From JBCDCE01 sp039182515 (GTDB lineage Bacteria > Pseudomonadota > Alphaproteobacteria > Rhodobacterales > Rhodobacteraceae): a stretch of DNA of 7,610 bases. The stretch covers positions 1 to 7,610 of the forward strand of contig JBCDCE010000089.1 of the NCBI GenBank assembly GCA_039182515.1, in the 5' to 3' direction. Every line of letters begins with the position of its first letter. The stretch's first letter is position 1. Below, one piece after another: positions 6,598-7,610 of this stretch. Under the pieces are notes generated by a model. It ran no database searches. It was not told the DNA's origin and saw only the letters and a list, made by a program, of their open reading frames with translations. A program made the translations under genes and the position numbers.

Positions 6598-6626
6598 CTT
6601 GTTTGATGCCCAATTCGCCCCCATGT
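6598..6626 (+). promoter_or_regulatory. Heat-shock (sigma-32/RpoH) promoter of lon
   Basis: CTTGTTT (6598-6604), a 14-base spacer and CCCCATGT (6619-6626) match the RpoH consensus CTTGAAA-N-CCCCATNT: the -35 CTTG core is exact and the -10 element is a full match. Transcription would begin near 6632-6635, giving a leader of about 67 bases before the lon ATG. lon is a classic RpoH target, which makes the match more credible. Confidence 0.75.
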
Positions 6627-6700
6627 GTGGGAGCCAAGACAGAAACCTCTCGGTTGCCTCAAGGAGGGACCAAAAGGTTTGCTAGAAAAAGGACAGGCCT

Positions 6701-7610
6701 ATGCAAGATCCACTTAACGCTTCCTATCCAGTCCTCCCTTTGCGGGACATTGTTGTTTTTCCGCACATGATTGTACCGCTCTTTGTAGGGCGCGATAAAT
6801 CGGTACGGGCTCTGGAAGAAGTCATGGCGGACGACAAGCAAATTCTGCTGTCGAGCCAGATTGATCCCGCGGACGACGATCCCGCAACTGACGGAATTTA
6901 TAAAGCCGGCGTGCTCGCAAATGTTTTGCAGCTTTTGAAGCTCCCTGACGGCACGGTCAAAGTGCTTGTGGAAGGGCGTGCGCGTGTGCGTATTACCGAT
7001 TTCATCGAAAACGACCGCTTTTTCGAAGCTCAAGCGGAGTACCTTACCGAGATGCCGGGCGATGATACCGCCGTTGCAGCTCTCATTGGCAATGTCGCTG
7101 ACGAATTTGCGCGATATGCGAAGGTGAAGAAAAATACACCCGATGAGGCGCTGCAGGCCGTTCAAGAAACAGACAATCCTGCCAAGCTCGCAGATCTCGT
7201 CGCTGGGCATTTGGGGATTGAGGTTGGACAAAAGCAAGAGCTGCTGGAAACCTTGAGTGTTGCTGAACGTTTGGAAAAGGTCTTCGGGCTTATGCAGGGC
7301 GAAATGAGCGTTTTGCAGGTTGAAAAGAAGATCAAAACCCGCGTGAAAAGCCAGATGGAGCGTACCCAGCGCGAGTATTATTTGAATGAGCAAATGAAAG
7401 CCATTCAGAAAGAACTTGGTGACGGCGAAGAGGGCGCGGGCGAAATTGCCGAACTCGAAGAGAAAATCGCAGATACCAAATTCTCCAAAGAAGCACGTGA
7501 GAAGGCAGACGCTGAGCTGAAAAAGCTCAAAAATATGTCTCCGATGAGCGCGGAAGCGACTGTCGTGCGTAATTACCTTGATTGGATGCTCTCCATTCCT
7601 TGGGGGACAA
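6701..7610 (+). CDS. lon: ATP-dependent Lon protease, N-terminal part, cut off by window edge
   Basis: Lon is the cytoplasmic AAA+ serine protease (endopeptidase La) that degrades misfolded and regulatory proteins. The window holds its first 303 residues out of about 800. The N-terminal LON substrate-recognition domain starts at once with SYPVLPLRDIVVFPHMIVPLFVGRDKS (about 8-34) and continues with LLKLPDGTVKVLVEGRARVRI. A long charged helical linker follows (VEKKIKTRVKSQMERTQREYYLNEQMKAIQKEL, about 207-239). The last residues, YLDWMLSIPWG, are the conserved block just before the AAA+ module; Walker A, Walker B and the Ser-Lys catalytic dyad lie beyond the right edge. The ATG at 6701 has AAGGA seven bases upstream, and MQDPLNASYPVLPLRD matches alphaproteobacterial Lon starts. 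A good RpoH promoter precedes it. In alphaproteobacteria lon often follows clpX; here the gene before it is an unrelated small ORF on the other strand. Confidence 0.97.
   Translation, partial: MQDPLNASYPVLPLRDIVVFPHMIVPLFVGRDKSVRALEEVMADDKQILLSSQIDPADDDPATDGIYKAGVLANVLQLLKLPDGTVKVLVEGRARVRITDFIENDRFFEAQAEYLTEMPGDDTAVAALIGNVADEFARYAKVKKNTPDEALQAVQETDNPAKLADLVAGHLGIEVGQKQELLETLSVAERLEKVFGLMQGEMSVLQVEKKIKTRVKSQMERTQREYYLNEQMKAIQKELGDGEEGAGEIAELEEKIADTKFSKEAREKADAELKKLKNMSPMSAEATVVRNYLDWMLSIPWGT

Noticed and set aside
6467..6770. Short plus-strand open frames of 72-73 residues upstream of lon
   Set aside because: They overlap each other, the lon promoter and the lon start, lack Shine-Dalgarno sequences and resemble nothing known.
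6659..7393. 244-residue minus-strand open frame
   Set aside because: It is antisense to lon, whose frame matches the family throughout; the minus-strand protein has no recognisable domain.

Overview
The window looks like an ordinary chromosomal segment of an alphaproteobacterium, most likely a marine Rhodobacterales (Roseobacter-type) genome. This is inferred from protein character (a choline/betaine-type aldehyde dehydrogenase, a MauG-like di-heme peroxidase, and a Lon protease with an RpoH-type promoter), moderate GC content and tight gene packing. No tRNA, rRNA, CRISPR array, insertion sequence or phage gene was seen.

Layout, left to right. (1) Bases 1-1251, minus strand: most of betB, betaine aldehyde dehydrogenase, with its C-terminus beyond the left edge. 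(2) A short divergent intergenic region of about 123 bp. (3) Bases 1375-2223, plus strand: a fumarylacetoacetate hydrolase (FAH)-family enzyme resembling the proteins annotated as ureidoglycolate lyase or 2,4-diketo-3-deoxy-L-fuconate hydrolase. Its stop codon overlaps that of the next, convergent gene. (4) Bases 2220-4189, minus strand: an FtsX/MacB-type ABC permease and its LolD/MacB-type ATPase, translationally coupled by an ATGA overlap. (5) Bases 4283-5566, minus strand: an exported di-heme cytochrome c peroxidase/MauG-family protein, upstream of and co-directional with the ABC pair and perhaps in one transcription unit with it. (6) Bases 5573-6043, plus strand: a small exported Sel1-repeat protein whose start codon is only six bases from the annotated start of the divergent peroxidase gene. 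(7) Bases 6134-6334, minus strand: a probable 66-residue orphan protein with a good Shine-Dalgarno sequence. (8) Bases 6701-7610, plus strand: the N-terminal part of lon, preceded by a close match to a sigma-32 heat-shock promoter, with the rest of the gene beyond the right edge.

How the genes may work together. BetB makes glycine betaine from betaine aldehyde, for osmoprotection or choline catabolism. The FAH enzyme probably cleaves a C-C bond in a dioxo-acid catabolite, but nothing nearby fixes its pathway. The peroxidase, ATPase and permease may form an envelope-associated module, with a periplasmic redox haem protein made alongside a transporter that moves a lipid, peptide or metal-related substrate across or out of the inner membrane. 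That link rests on gene order only. Lon is a housekeeping, heat-shock-inducible quality-control protease. I did not find strong evidence for a novel defence or mobile system. The points most worth a second look are the abutting divergent peroxidase/Sel1 starts, the peroxidase-ABC cluster, and the inverted repeat in front of the ABC operon.
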